This document shows positions 1-26,543 of a stretch of 64,000 bases of DNA, piece after piece. Made by a program: the position numbers and the translations under genes. Origin of the DNA: Amoebidium appalachense (Eukaryota > Ichthyosporea). Each line of letters begins with the position of its first letter. The stretch's first letter is position 1. The DNA is taken from assembly GCA_963693365.1 (NCBI GenBank), contig CAVNZM010000004.1, positions 13,516,001 to 13,580,000 on the forward strand, in the 5' to 3' direction. The notes below the pieces were generated by a model. The model saw nothing but the letters and a program-made list of their open reading frames with translations. It was not told where the DNA came from and ran no database searches.

Positions 1-98
1 GCCGGAGCCGGGCAAGAAAAGGGGTGGGGTGTCAGTTGAGGTATTGTTTGGGGGGGTGGATGTGCAGTGTTGTATGTGTGTCCCGTGTGCGTGTGTGT

Positions 99-149
<51 letters not shown>

Positions 150-397
150 ACGGAATAGTCCCCTGCTAATATATAATCGATAGGGATAGCGTGTGTATGC
201 AAGCCCTTTCGTGTGTTTTAGTGTGCTTGAGTAGCCGAGCGGATAGACAAAGCTTTCAAGGATGGGGTGAATTTGTAAGGTGAAAAAGGGATAGGGGTTG
301 TATCGGAGTTTTAAATGGTGGTGGCGAATGTGTTGATGTGTGGGTGTGTGGGAGGGAGGGAGCGAAGGGGGGGGGGGGGGGGGGGGATAGTGCTCAC
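1..397. other. Left edge: probable last intron of the MetRS gene
   Basis: This stretch follows the last MetRS exon I can place, reading on the minus strand. It holds a (GT)n tract running into a G run at about 91-148 and another G run at 368-386. The MetRS model still lacks roughly 40 C-terminal residues compared with the usual mitochondrial enzyme. No convincing final exon is visible here, so it may lie off the window. Confidence 0.5.
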
Positions 398-11024
<10,627 letters not shown>

Positions 11025-11710
11025 AGAGTTTGCTGAAGTCTTTATGTGCCACAGAGCTGCTTAGAGCGGAAGTGGAATGTACTGTTGGCAAAAATCTGCG
11101 AATAGAGAAAAAAGGCAGCAGAAAATACGGATCCGATTTGAACAACGACTAATAATTGGGGCAAGAGGAGAAGGGATTAGTTGGGGGGTGGGGCTTTGGG
11201 GGGTGGGGATAGTCGTGAATGTGTGTGGGGGGGGTGGGGTGGAGTGGGGGGGGGGGGGGGGGGGAACGGGCCGGGTGGGCGGGTGTGTGGGGAGGGAGGT
11301 GGAGGGGAGGGAGGGGGGGCGGGAAGAGGCGGGGCGGGAGGGGGAGAGGGGGGGGCGGCGGGGGTGAGAGAGGGAGAGGGTGAACCGGGGCGGGTGTAAG
11401 GAGTGGGATGAGGAAAAGTGCAAGAAGGCGAGGGGTTTCGCACAGCACCTGGCCTGGTTTAGGGCACCCCGTTGCCTGGCCAGTAGCGGTACCCCCATGG
11501 TGCCACATATAGAAATGATTATAACTTCTATTCTAAGGATTCTTCTCAGCTTCCAGCCCAGCTATATAGGACTGCGGTTTCTTATGTTCTTCTCCCCCAG
11601 CTGACTTGTGCAGCCGCGTGTTTTCAGAAGTCGTGTTTGTAATATTGTTGCGCAAACAAAAGCAATCTGGCGCCAAAAGCGAACCAATCAGCAGGCAATT
11701 AATCTTTAGC
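11025..11710. other. Upstream region of the MetRS gene
   Basis: No gene seen. A G-rich stretch lies at 11,160-11,400. A CCAAT box in AACCAATCAGC form is at about 11,684, about 660 bases upstream of the MetRS start codon on the opposite strand. The left boundary of the palindrome and inverted-repeat block follows at once. Confidence 0.5.
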
Positions 11711-12113
11711 TTGGGATATTCGGGTTGGTTGTAAGGTTTTCCGGGTCGGGCCGAAGGCCTTAACGGGCCTGCGGCCCGTCTATTGGGCCATAGGCCCTAG
11801 GCCGCTAGGCCTGGGGCCCGGGGCGCCGGGGACCGGGGGCCCGGCCCGGCCCGCAAGCCACCCCCCCCCCCCCCGGCCCGGCCCGGCCCCCGGCGCCCGG
11901 GGTTAGCAGAGTCTGCTAACCCCGGGCGCCGGGGGGCCGGGCCGGGCCGGGGGGGGGGGGGGTGGCTCGCGGGCCGGGCCGGGCCCCCCGGTCCCCGGCG
12001 CCCCGGGCCCCAGGCCTAGAGGCCTAGGGCCTATGGCCCAATAGACGGGCCGCAGGCCCGTTAAGGCCTTCGGCCCGACCCGGAAAACCTTACAACCAAC
12101 CCGAATATCCCAA
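11711..12113. repeat. 403-bp GC-rich near-perfect palindrome
   Basis: The left arm starts TTGGGATATTCGGGTTGG and the right arm ends in its exact reverse complement. The arms match almost throughout, through blocks of GGGCCGG/CCGGCCC type. The centre at about 11,912 is GTTAGCAGA-G-TCTGCTAAC with a one-base loop. The DNA can form a long cruciform or foldback. The right arm ends two bases before the left end of the large inverted repeat. I see no open reading frame worth reporting and no clear target-site duplication. It could be a foldback-type element or part of the larger element's terminus. Confidence 0.93.
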
Positions 12114-12115
12114 TA

Positions 12116-12630
12116 TTGCTTCATTCTGATTGGTTGTCACACCACGGGGTTTCCCGATTGTTCTTCGAATGACATTTGCTATCACTATCAGACAGTTCTC
12201 CAATATCAGAACAGAAAACGGTCTCTACCCAGATGGCCAGATGGCCAGGTCAAATTCAGTGTGTGGAAAAAGGTGGATAAAACGGAATAAAACGGTGAGC
12301 AAAATGATCTGGCCATCTGGCCATGTGGCCATGGAATCTCTATATCTAAAAATAGCTGCCACTGCGCCGGGGCGTGGTTCCGGGAGGCAGGGGAGCAGGG
12401 GAGCAGGGGGAGGCACGTGAGCACTCACTGGGGCCTGGTTCCGGGAGGCAGGGGAGCAGGGGGGGCACCCAGTGTGTGGGTGTGCATGTGGCAGGGGAGC
12501 AGGGGGGCAGGGGAGCAGGGGAGGAGGGGGGCAGGGGGGCAGGGGGGCTGGGGGGCAGGGGGGCTGGGGAGACTGGCATGCCACTCACGGGGAGGATAGT
12601 GTATGTTGGCACGTGTGGGTGTGTGGGTGA
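12116..12630 (+). repeat. Left terminal inverted repeat
   Basis: Matches the reverse complement of 48,360-48,878 with only a few differences. The outer end begins TTGCTTCATTCTGATTGG. The inner half is built of GGGGAGCA-type G-rich units. Subterminal TGGCCA motifs occur in both orientations (CAGATGGCCAGATGGCCAG at about 12,229 and CTGGCCATCTGGCCA at about 12,311), forming an internal inverted repeat that could be a recombinase binding site. Confidence 0.93.
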
Positions 12631-12648
12631 TAAAGGCAGAAGCCACAA

Positions 12649-13990
12649 CACGTGTGGTGTCTAAACAGCCTATAGGCATGCTCCGTGTGCAGGCACCAAT
12701 TTCTACCCTCTTCTGGTTGGTGCCAAGAGGCAGCGCCCTACACGTGTGGTGTCTAAACAGCCTATAGGCATGCTCCGTGTGCAGGCACCAATTTCTACCC
12801 TCTTCTGGTTGGTGCCAAGAGGCAGCGCCCTACACGTGTGGTGTCTAAACAGCCTATAGGCATGCTCCGTGTGCAGGCACCAATTTCTACCCTCTTCTGG
12901 TTGGTGCCAAGAGGCAGCGCCCTACACGTGTGGTGTCTAAACAGCCTATAGGCATGCTCCGTGTGCAGGCACCAATTTCTACCCTCTTCTGGTTGGTGCC
13001 AAGAGGCAGCGCCCTACACGTGTGGTGTCTAAACAGCCTATAGGCATGCTCCGTGTGCAGGCACCAATTTCTACCCTCTTCTGGTTGGTGCCAAGAGGCA
13101 GCGCCCTACACGTGTGGTGTCTAAACAGCCTATAGGCATGCTCCGTGTGCAGGCACCAATTTCTACCCTCTTCTGGTTGGTGCCAAGAGGCAGCGCCCTA
13201 CACGTGTGGTGTCTAAACAGCCTATAGGCATGCTCCGTGTGCAGGCACCAATTTCTACCCTCTTCTGGTTGGTGCCAAGAGGCAGCGCCCTACACGTGTG
13301 GTGTCTAAACAGCCTATAGGCATGCTCCGTGTGCAGGCACCAATTTCTACCCTCTTCTGGTTGGTGCCAAGAGGCAGCGCCCTACACGTGTGGTGTCTAA
13401 ACAGCCTATAGGCATGCTCCGTGTGCAGGCACCAATTTCTACCCTCTTCTGGTTGGTGCCAAGAGGCAGCGCCCTACACGTGTGGTGTCTAAACAGCCTA
13501 TAGGCATGCTCCGTGTGCAGGCACCAATTTCTACCCTCTTCTGGTTGGTGCCAAGAGGCAGCGCCCTACACGTGTGGTGTCTAAACAGCCTATAGGCATG
13601 CTCCGTGTGCAGGCACCAATTTCTACCCTCTTCTGGTTGGTGCCAAGAGGCAGCGCCCTACACGTGTGGTGTCTAAACAGCCTATAGGCATGCTCCGTGT
13701 GCAGGCACCAATTTCTACCCTCTTCTGGTTGGTGCCAAGAGGCAGCGCCCTACACGTGTGGTGTCTAAACAGCCTATAGGCATGCTCCGTGTGCAGGCAC
13801 CAATTTCTACCCTCTTCTGGTTGGTGCCAAGAGGCAGCGCCCTACACGTGTGGTGTCTAAACAGCCTATAGGCATGCTCCGTGTGCAGGCACCAATTTCT
13901 ACCCTCTTCTGGTTGGTGCCAAGAGGCAGCGCCCTACACGTGTGGTGTCTAAACAGCCTATAGGCATGCTCCGTGTGCAGGCACCAATTT
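12649..13990 (+). repeat. 92-bp tandem array, 14 full copies plus a partial
   Basis: Units start at CACGTGTGGTGTCTAAACAG and recur every 92 bases from 12,649. I see no differences between copies. The array stops part-way through a 15th unit at about 13,990. Each unit contains the inverted pair GGCACCAA / TTGGTGCC separated by 17 bases, so each can form a small hairpin. The array lies just inside the left inverted repeat, an arrangement like iterons or subterminal binding sites. Confidence 0.97.
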
Positions 13991-14176
13991 GTTGTGCCTT
14001 CCTTTTTTGGTTAGATCTATACCCGGCCAATGGTTAGCAGCCACGGGTTTGTTTTCATCAAGCTTAGACGTGATACTTTGCCAACCATCAAGGCCGTTTG
14101 AGTGACAATGACCGTTGATTGGAGAGATCTATCCCATTGAGCCTTGGCACCATTGCTGTAAGCTGCTTTGTACCGT

Positions 14177-14189
14177 GGCATATAAAAGC
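14177..14189 (+). promoter_or_regulatory. TATA promoter core GGCATATAAAAGC
   Basis: The box ends 94 bases before the ATG at 14,284. The same 13 bases occur on the minus strand at 18,610-18,622, ahead of the second coiled-coil gene at a similar distance. A GATTGG (inverted CCAAT) motif lies upstream at about 14,115. Confidence 0.75.
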
Positions 14190-14283
14190 AGCACACACGG
14201 TCACATTCATTCATTTCAACACTGACACTCAATAGTAAAAGGCGACACACAACAAACTTGTTTTTCAAACACTCACACGAAAC

Positions 14284-15544
14284 ATGGATTCTTGGAAAGA
14301 GGAGCTTCAACAGCTGCAGAAGCGCTTTGATTTTCTGTACACGGACCATTCGTCTCGCTTAACGGCCCTGCACACCGACGTCACCAGCCTCCGCACCGAC
14401 CTCACCAGCCTCCGCAGTCAAGTGACCAATGAGAATGCTGCGCGTACCCCCCGACCCCCCCAACCCCAGCCCTCTGATGTAGAGGCATGACTGAGGGCAG
14501 CCGAAGAGCAGATCAAGACCCTGCAGGCCGAGCTTGCCAGCCTGCAACGGGCTGCAGCACCCCGACGGTCGGGATGGCCAGGTGGCCTATGAAAACTACA
14601 TTTTCAGTGGCCCTCGCAAGACTACCATTGCCGCCAACACCACCACTGTGACTGCTGACCCCACCCCTGCCGCCAACACCACCACTGTGACTGCCCCCAC
14701 CCCTGCCGCAAAGACCACCCCTGTGACTGCCCCCACCCCTGTCGCAAAGACCGCCCCTGTGACTGCCCCCACCCCTGCCGCAAAGACCACCCCTGTGACT
14801 GCCCCCACCCCTGCCGCAAAGACCACCCCTGTGACTGCCCCCACCCCTGCCGCAAAGACCACTCCTGTGACTGCCCCCACCCCTGCCGCAAAGACCACTC
14901 CTGCCAAGACCACCCCTACCACCAAGACCACTCCTGCCAAGACCACCCCTACCACCAAGACCACTCCTGCCAAGACCACCCCTACCACCAAGACCACTCC
15001 TGCCAAGACCACCCCTGCCGCTAAGCCCAGGCCCAAGCACACCAAAACACCTGAGACTTCGTTGCATGACCATACGATGGACCTCGATGCACAGCTAACT
15101 AGTGTGAGGGGGGAGCTCCAGAATGCTCGAGAGCGTGTCAAAGAGGCAAAGGCGGCTGAAGATGAAATGGCGGAGGGCCTGGCCATTGCTGCTGTGTGTG
15201 CAGCCCAAAACACCATAAAAAGCATCCGAAGGAAGATTCTGCGACGGGAGAAGAACTTGAAGGCATACACAGGTGGTAATGAGTCTGTCTCTTCACCTGC
15301 CTCACCCGCCAAACGCGTCCATGATCAATGTGATTGGGACTCAGATGAAGCATTCAACCCCAAGCGGCTCAAACGACGGGCAAATCAGGTACTCGATGAT
15401 ATGACAGATGACGAATCTGCGTCTGATCGTGAGTCGGTCGTGTATGACCGCAAACCTGAACCCAAACATAAACAAACTGAAGAAATTCCCCTCATTGATC
15501 TTGACCAGGAAGAGTTTGACCAGTATGAGCATGAGATGTACTGA
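14284..15544 (+). pseudogene. Coiled-coil, Thr/Pro/Ala-repeat, basic-acidic protein (frame-broken)
   Basis: I do not recognise the family. It starts MDSWKEELQQLQKRFDFLY at 14,284, with heptad-like repeats (LTALHTDVTSLRTDLTSLRS). An in-frame TGA lies at 14,488. The same frame then continues as coiled coil (LRAAEEQIKTLQAELASLQ). Near 14,555 the frame shifts (the assembly appears to have one surplus base) and reads to 15,544: TPAAKTTPVTAP-type and KTTPTTKTTPA-type repeats, a second coiled coil (about 15,080-15,250), a basic patch NPKRLKRRAN and a very acidic tail. It looks like a disordered nuclear or DNA-binding protein. It resembles in architecture, but not in sequence, the genes at 17,787 and 43,801. 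It may be a recent pseudogene, a stop-readthrough gene, or an intact gene with consensus errors. Confidence 0.65.
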
Positions 15545-15950
15545 TTTGATTGGTCGACTAAGTGGCATTCTCTTTTGATTTGTATTTGAATTGATCGGTC
15601 TTGATTTATTTGTTTCTTTTCTCTTTTAGTTTGTATTTGAATATACTCGGTCCAAGTTGATTTGTTCTTTGTAATCTGACTAGACTATCATGTACGTACG
15701 TACTCTTTTTCTATACAATCACTTGTGTTCATATTAAAGGATTCTGTGTACGTGGACCACGGAAACATACACCATTTTTTGCAGTGCTTCATGCTATAAA
15801 ATAACCATGAGAGACACAAACAAATACACTAAGTGTGTACACGTCTACCCATAGGCCCAAGTGTTGACATGTCTGCCCACAGTTCCCTAAGGCTTAAAGC
15901 ACACATCTGCCTGTATGCCATAAACTTTACTTTCACCACAAGACACCCAC
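15545..15950. other. 3' flank of the coiled-coil gene
   Basis: AT-rich DNA with repeated TTGTATTTGAAT segments and an ATTAAAG motif near 15,735 that could serve polyadenylation. No gene seen. The 21-bp array follows. Confidence 0.4.
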
Positions 15951-15952
15951 CT

Positions 15953-17735
15953 AAGTACACTCTGCACCACCCTAAGTACACTGTGGTGCACAGCCCCACC
16001 CTAAGTACACGTCTGCACCACCCTAAGTACACTGTGGTGCACAGCCCCACCCTAAGTACACGTCTGCACCACCCTAAGTACACCTCTGCACCACCCTAAG
16101 TACACCTCTGCACCACCCTAAGTACACCTCTGCACAGCCCCACCCTAAGTACACGTCTGCACCACCCTAAGTACACTGTGGTGCACAGCCCCACCCTAAG
16201 TACACGTCTGCACCACCCTAAGTACACCTCTGCACCACCCTAAGTACACCTCTGCACCACCCTAAGTACACCTCTGCACAGCCCTAAGTACACCTCTGCA
16301 CCACCCTAAGTACACCTCTGCACCACCCTAAGTACACTGTGGTGCACAGCCCCACCCTAAGTACACGTCTGCACCACCCTAAGTACACTGTGGTGCACAG
16401 CCCCACCCTAAGTACACGTCTGCACCACCCTAAGTACACCTCTGCACCACCCTAAGTACACCTCTGCACCACCCTAAGTACACCTCTGCACAGCCCCACC
16501 CTAAGTACACGTCTGCACCACCCTAAGTACACTGTGGTGCACAGCCCCACCCTAAGTACACGTCTGCACCACCCTAAGTACACCTCTGCACAACCCTAAG
16601 TACACGTCTGCACCACCCTAAGTACACCTCTGCACCACCCTAAGTACACGTCTGCACCACCCTAAGTACACCTCTGCACCACCCTAAGTACACTGTGGTG
16701 CACAGCCCCACCCTAAGTACACGTCTGCACCACCCTAAGTACACTGTGGTGCACAGCCCCACCCTAAGTACACGTCTGCACCACCCTAAGTACACCTCTG
16801 CACCACCCTAAGTACACCTCTGCACCACCCTAAGTACACCTCTGCACAGCCCCCACCCTAAGTACACGTCTGCACCACCCTAAGTACACTGTGGTGCACA
16901 GCCCCACCCTAAGTACACGTCTGCACCACCCTAAGTACACTGTGGTGCACAGCCCCACCCTAAGTACACGTCTGCACCACCCTAAGTACACCTCTGCACC
17001 ACCCTAAGTACACGTCTGCACCACCCTAAGTACACCTCTGCACCACCCTAAGTACACGTCTGCACCACCCTAAGTACACGTCTGCACCACCCTAAGTACA
17101 CCTCTGCACCACCCTAAGTACACGTCTGCACCACCCTAAGTACACCTCTGCACCACCCTAAGTACACGTCTGCACCACCCTAAGTACCCGTCTGCACCAC
17201 CCTAAGTACACGTCTGCACCACCCTAAGTACACGTCTGCACCACCCTAAGTACACTCTGCACAGCCCCACCCCAAGTACACCTCTGCACCACCCTAAGTA
17301 CACGTCTGCACCACCCTAAGTACACCTCTGCACCACCCTAAGTACACGTCTGCACCACCCTAAGTACCCGTCTGCACCACCCTAAGTACACGTCTGCACC
17401 ACCCTAAGTACACGTCTGCACCACCCTAAGTACACTCTGCACAGCCCCACCCTAAGTACACGTCTGCACCACCCTAAGTACACTCTGCACAGCCCCACCC
17501 TAAGCACACTCTGCACCACCCTAAGTACACTCTGCACCACCCTAAGTACCTCTACACCATCCTAAGTACACGTCTGCACAGCCCCACCCTTTAAGTACAC
17601 GTCTGCACAGCCCCACCCTTTAAGTACACGTCTGCACCATCCTAAGTACACGTCTGCACAGCCCCACCCTTTAAGTACACGTCTGCACAGCCCCACCCTA
17701 AGTACACTCAATGTTAAGTACACCTGCACACAAGC
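15953..17735 (+). repeat. About 21-bp tandem array containing CCCTAAGTACAC
   Basis: Roughly 80 units of CACCACCCTAAGTACACGTCTG type, with three recurring variants (GTCTG, CTCTG, and a longer unit with TGTGGTGCACAGCCCCA). The variants alternate in blocks, giving a higher-order repeat. Each unit contains the hexamer CCCTAA, but embedded in a longer unit, so this is not a telomere. Units at the right end (after about 17,500) are degenerate and include CCCTTTAAGTACAC. Confidence 0.95.
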
Positions 17736-17786
17736 ACTAGAATAGCCTGAGGCTACTCTCTAATAGCGGCCCCTTTTTTCACCGTG

Positions 17787-18533
17787 TCAAGGCCAGTTGA
17801 TATCTCCGTCTGAAGACTCGGAAGACGCCCCAGAGCTGCTGGCTTCACTGGCTCGTGCCCTTTTCTGCTGTCCCCGTGTCAAGGTCTTGGACTCGGAAGA
17901 CGAGTGCTCCTCAGAAGACGAGTACTCCTCAGGTCCCCATAGCAAGGTCTTGAACCAAGGAGGCACTTCCTCCTGTACCTCCGACCCAGAGCTTTTGACT
18001 TCCTCTCGTGTCCTCTTCTGCTGTCTTCGTGGTTTCTCCCGTGTCTTGGACCCCTGTGTGAAGGTCTTCCAGTTGAACCAAGGAGGCACTGGAGAATGGT
18101 GCTCCTCCTCCGACCCAGAGCTTCTGACTTCCTCTCGTGTCCTCTTCTGCTGTCTTCGTGGTTTCTCCCGTGTCTTGGACCCCTGTGTGATGTGCAAACG
18201 TGAGCGCTGCAGGGGCAGGGGGGCCAAGTCCACGGGATAGGAGCTGCCATGCTCGCCAGCACGAAGTGCAGGTGCCGCTGCCAGGACAGGGGGTGCCACG
18301 GTCAGCGCTGGGGGTGCCACGGTCAGCGCTGGGGGTGCCACGGTCAGCGCTGGGGGTGCCACGGTTGCTGCTGTAGTGGTGCGCTTGCTTAAAGCCATGC
18401 GGGCGTGCCTAGCAAGGGCGCACGCGAAACGGGTCTGGGTGTCCCGCAGGACCTTTGCATCCTCCTCCAAAGTCTTGAGTCTTGTCTCTATTTTTTTAGC
18501 GCGCCTTTCTAGATCTTTGATGTTAGAACTCAT
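17787..18533 (-). CDS. Coiled-coil, basic-acidic protein, 248 aa (unknown family)
   Basis: Single-exon frame starting MSSNIKDLERRAKKIETRL, a charged coiled coil of about 50 residues. An ATG at 18,578 is in frame, but it sits only about 30 bases from the TATA box, so 18,533 is the better start. Then come four near-identical APPALTV-type repeats (about residues 70-105) and two copies of a roughly 40-residue unit with TQGSKTREKPRRQQKRTREE followed by SSGSE and PPWF. A second basic stretch (RGQQKRARAS) precedes a Ser/Glu/Asp-rich tail ending DGDINWP. The layout suggests a nuclear, nucleic-acid-binding disordered protein. It has the same order of parts as the 14,284 and 43,801 genes. Function unknown. 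Confidence 0.7.
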   Translation of the reverse strand: MSSNIKDLERRAKKIETRLKTLEEDAKVLRDTQTRFACALARHARMALSKRTTTAATVAPPALTVAPPALTVAPPALTVAPPVLAAAPALRAGEHGSSYPVDLAPLPLQRSRLHITQGSKTREKPRRQQKRTREEVRSSGSEEEHHSPVPPWFNWKTFTQGSKTREKPRRQQKRTREEVKSSGSEVQEEVPPWFKTLLWGPEEYSSSEEHSSSESKTLTRGQQKRARASEASSSGASSESSDGDINWP

Positions 18534-18609
18534 TTTCGTGACAGTTGGTTGTGTGCCAAGGGAGAAGCTAGCTAACATGGAAAAGGTGTGTGGATTGAAG
18601 AGAGTATGG

Positions 18610-18622
18610 GCTTTTATATGCC
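18610..18622 (-). promoter_or_regulatory. TATA promoter core GGCATATAAAAGC
   Basis: Identical to the box at 14,177-14,189, with a similar distance (77 bases) to the start codon at 18,533. GATTGG motifs cluster upstream at 18,660-18,850. Confidence 0.75.
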
Positions 18623-19427
18623 GTGCCCGGCTTTGGCATCAGATGCTTTATTGCATTAGATTGGTTGGATATACCCCAGCCGCGACGCTTGATTGGATCT
18701 AGAGATCGCGTGAATATCTGATTGGCTAATTGTCATTTGGGCATCTTGGTGTATCCGATAAGTTGGGGCTCAACCAAATCTGCTGACTGATTGATGAATT
18801 CTGATTGGATCAACAAGAGCATGTTTTGACTTGAGAATTGTCATTTGACAGATTGGATTGTAATCCGATCTTTGGAACTTGGCCGTCAGTGTTTGAACAC
18901 AATGTATTTTGATGTAGCAACTCCTAAAAAAACACGAATATGCTTCCCAACAATTACGAGCATTATTCTGTCTATCAGGGATACAAAAATTGGTCAGGAA
19001 AAGTACACAATCACATGGTGCTGACTGCTTGAACACGATGTCAACTGATAGCGAATCGGTGCACTGCCTGCTGGGAACAACATGTCACTTTTTGAGCAGC
19101 ACTTAGGAAACTCGCGCTCACGTGGATCCAATACTTATACACCAACCAGAAGTGTGCGCACAAAAAGGGGTCCGAGCTGGATACAAATGGCTTGGTGTGT
19201 GTGTGTGTGTGTTTTATTTTGCACTGTGTAAGGAGCGCTTTTTTCTGTTCACACTGCTTTACTTTGTAAATAATCAGTGGCGAGTTTTTTTAGTTCACGG
19301 TGTGTTTGCGCATCATAGGATTTTGCTTTATTTTGCATTGTGTAAGAGGAACGTTTTTTTTTGGGTCACACTTTTGCTTCGTAAAAATAAGAGGGACGTT
19401 TTTTTTGTTCACACTGCTTTGCTTCGT
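18623..19427. other. Promoter-side spacer with degenerate repeats
   Basis: Several GATTGG motifs lie between 18,655 and 18,855. From 19,200 a degenerate tandem repeat of about 75 bp runs into the N gap (units with TTTTATTTTGCA, TGTGTAAG, ACGTTTTTTTT and GTTCACACTGCTT). It resembles the repeat upstream of the gene at 43,801. No coding region recognised. Confidence 0.45.
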
Positions 19428-19927
19428 NNNNNNNNNNNNNNNNNNNNNNNNNNNNNNNNNNNNNNNNNNNNNNNNNNNNNNNNNNNNNNNNNNNNNNNNN
19501 NNNNNNNNNNNNNNNNNNNNNNNNNNNNNNNNNNNNNNNNNNNNNNNNNNNNNNNNNNNNNNNNNNNNNNNNNNNNNNNNNNNNNNNNNNNNNNNNNNNN
19601 NNNNNNNNNNNNNNNNNNNNNNNNNNNNNNNNNNNNNNNNNNNNNNNNNNNNNNNNNNNNNNNNNNNNNNNNNNNNNNNNNNNNNNNNNNNNNNNNNNNN
19701 NNNNNNNNNNNNNNNNNNNNNNNNNNNNNNNNNNNNNNNNNNNNNNNNNNNNNNNNNNNNNNNNNNNNNNNNNNNNNNNNNNNNNNNNNNNNNNNNNNNN
19801 NNNNNNNNNNNNNNNNNNNNNNNNNNNNNNNNNNNNNNNNNNNNNNNNNNNNNNNNNNNNNNNNNNNNNNNNNNNNNNNNNNNNNNNNNNNNNNNNNNNN
19901 NNNNNNNNNNNNNNNNNNNNNNNNNNN
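19428..19927. other. Assembly gap of 500 N
   Basis: Exactly 500 undetermined bases, probably a placeholder. The 5' part of the Plavaka transposase gene is likely to lie here. Confidence 0.99.

Positions 19928-26543
<6,616 letters not shown>

Noticed and set aside
231-262. tRNA-like AGTAGCCGAGCGGATAGAC
   Set aside because: It resembles the first box of a Leu/Ser tRNA, but no TTCGA box or acceptor pairing follows.
12649-13990. CRISPR-like array
   Set aside because: Units are directly adjacent and identical, with no variable spacers, and the DNA is eukaryotic.
15953-17735. Telomeric repeat or internal telomere
   Set aside because: CCCTAA occurs once per ~21-bp unit, not in tandem hexamers.
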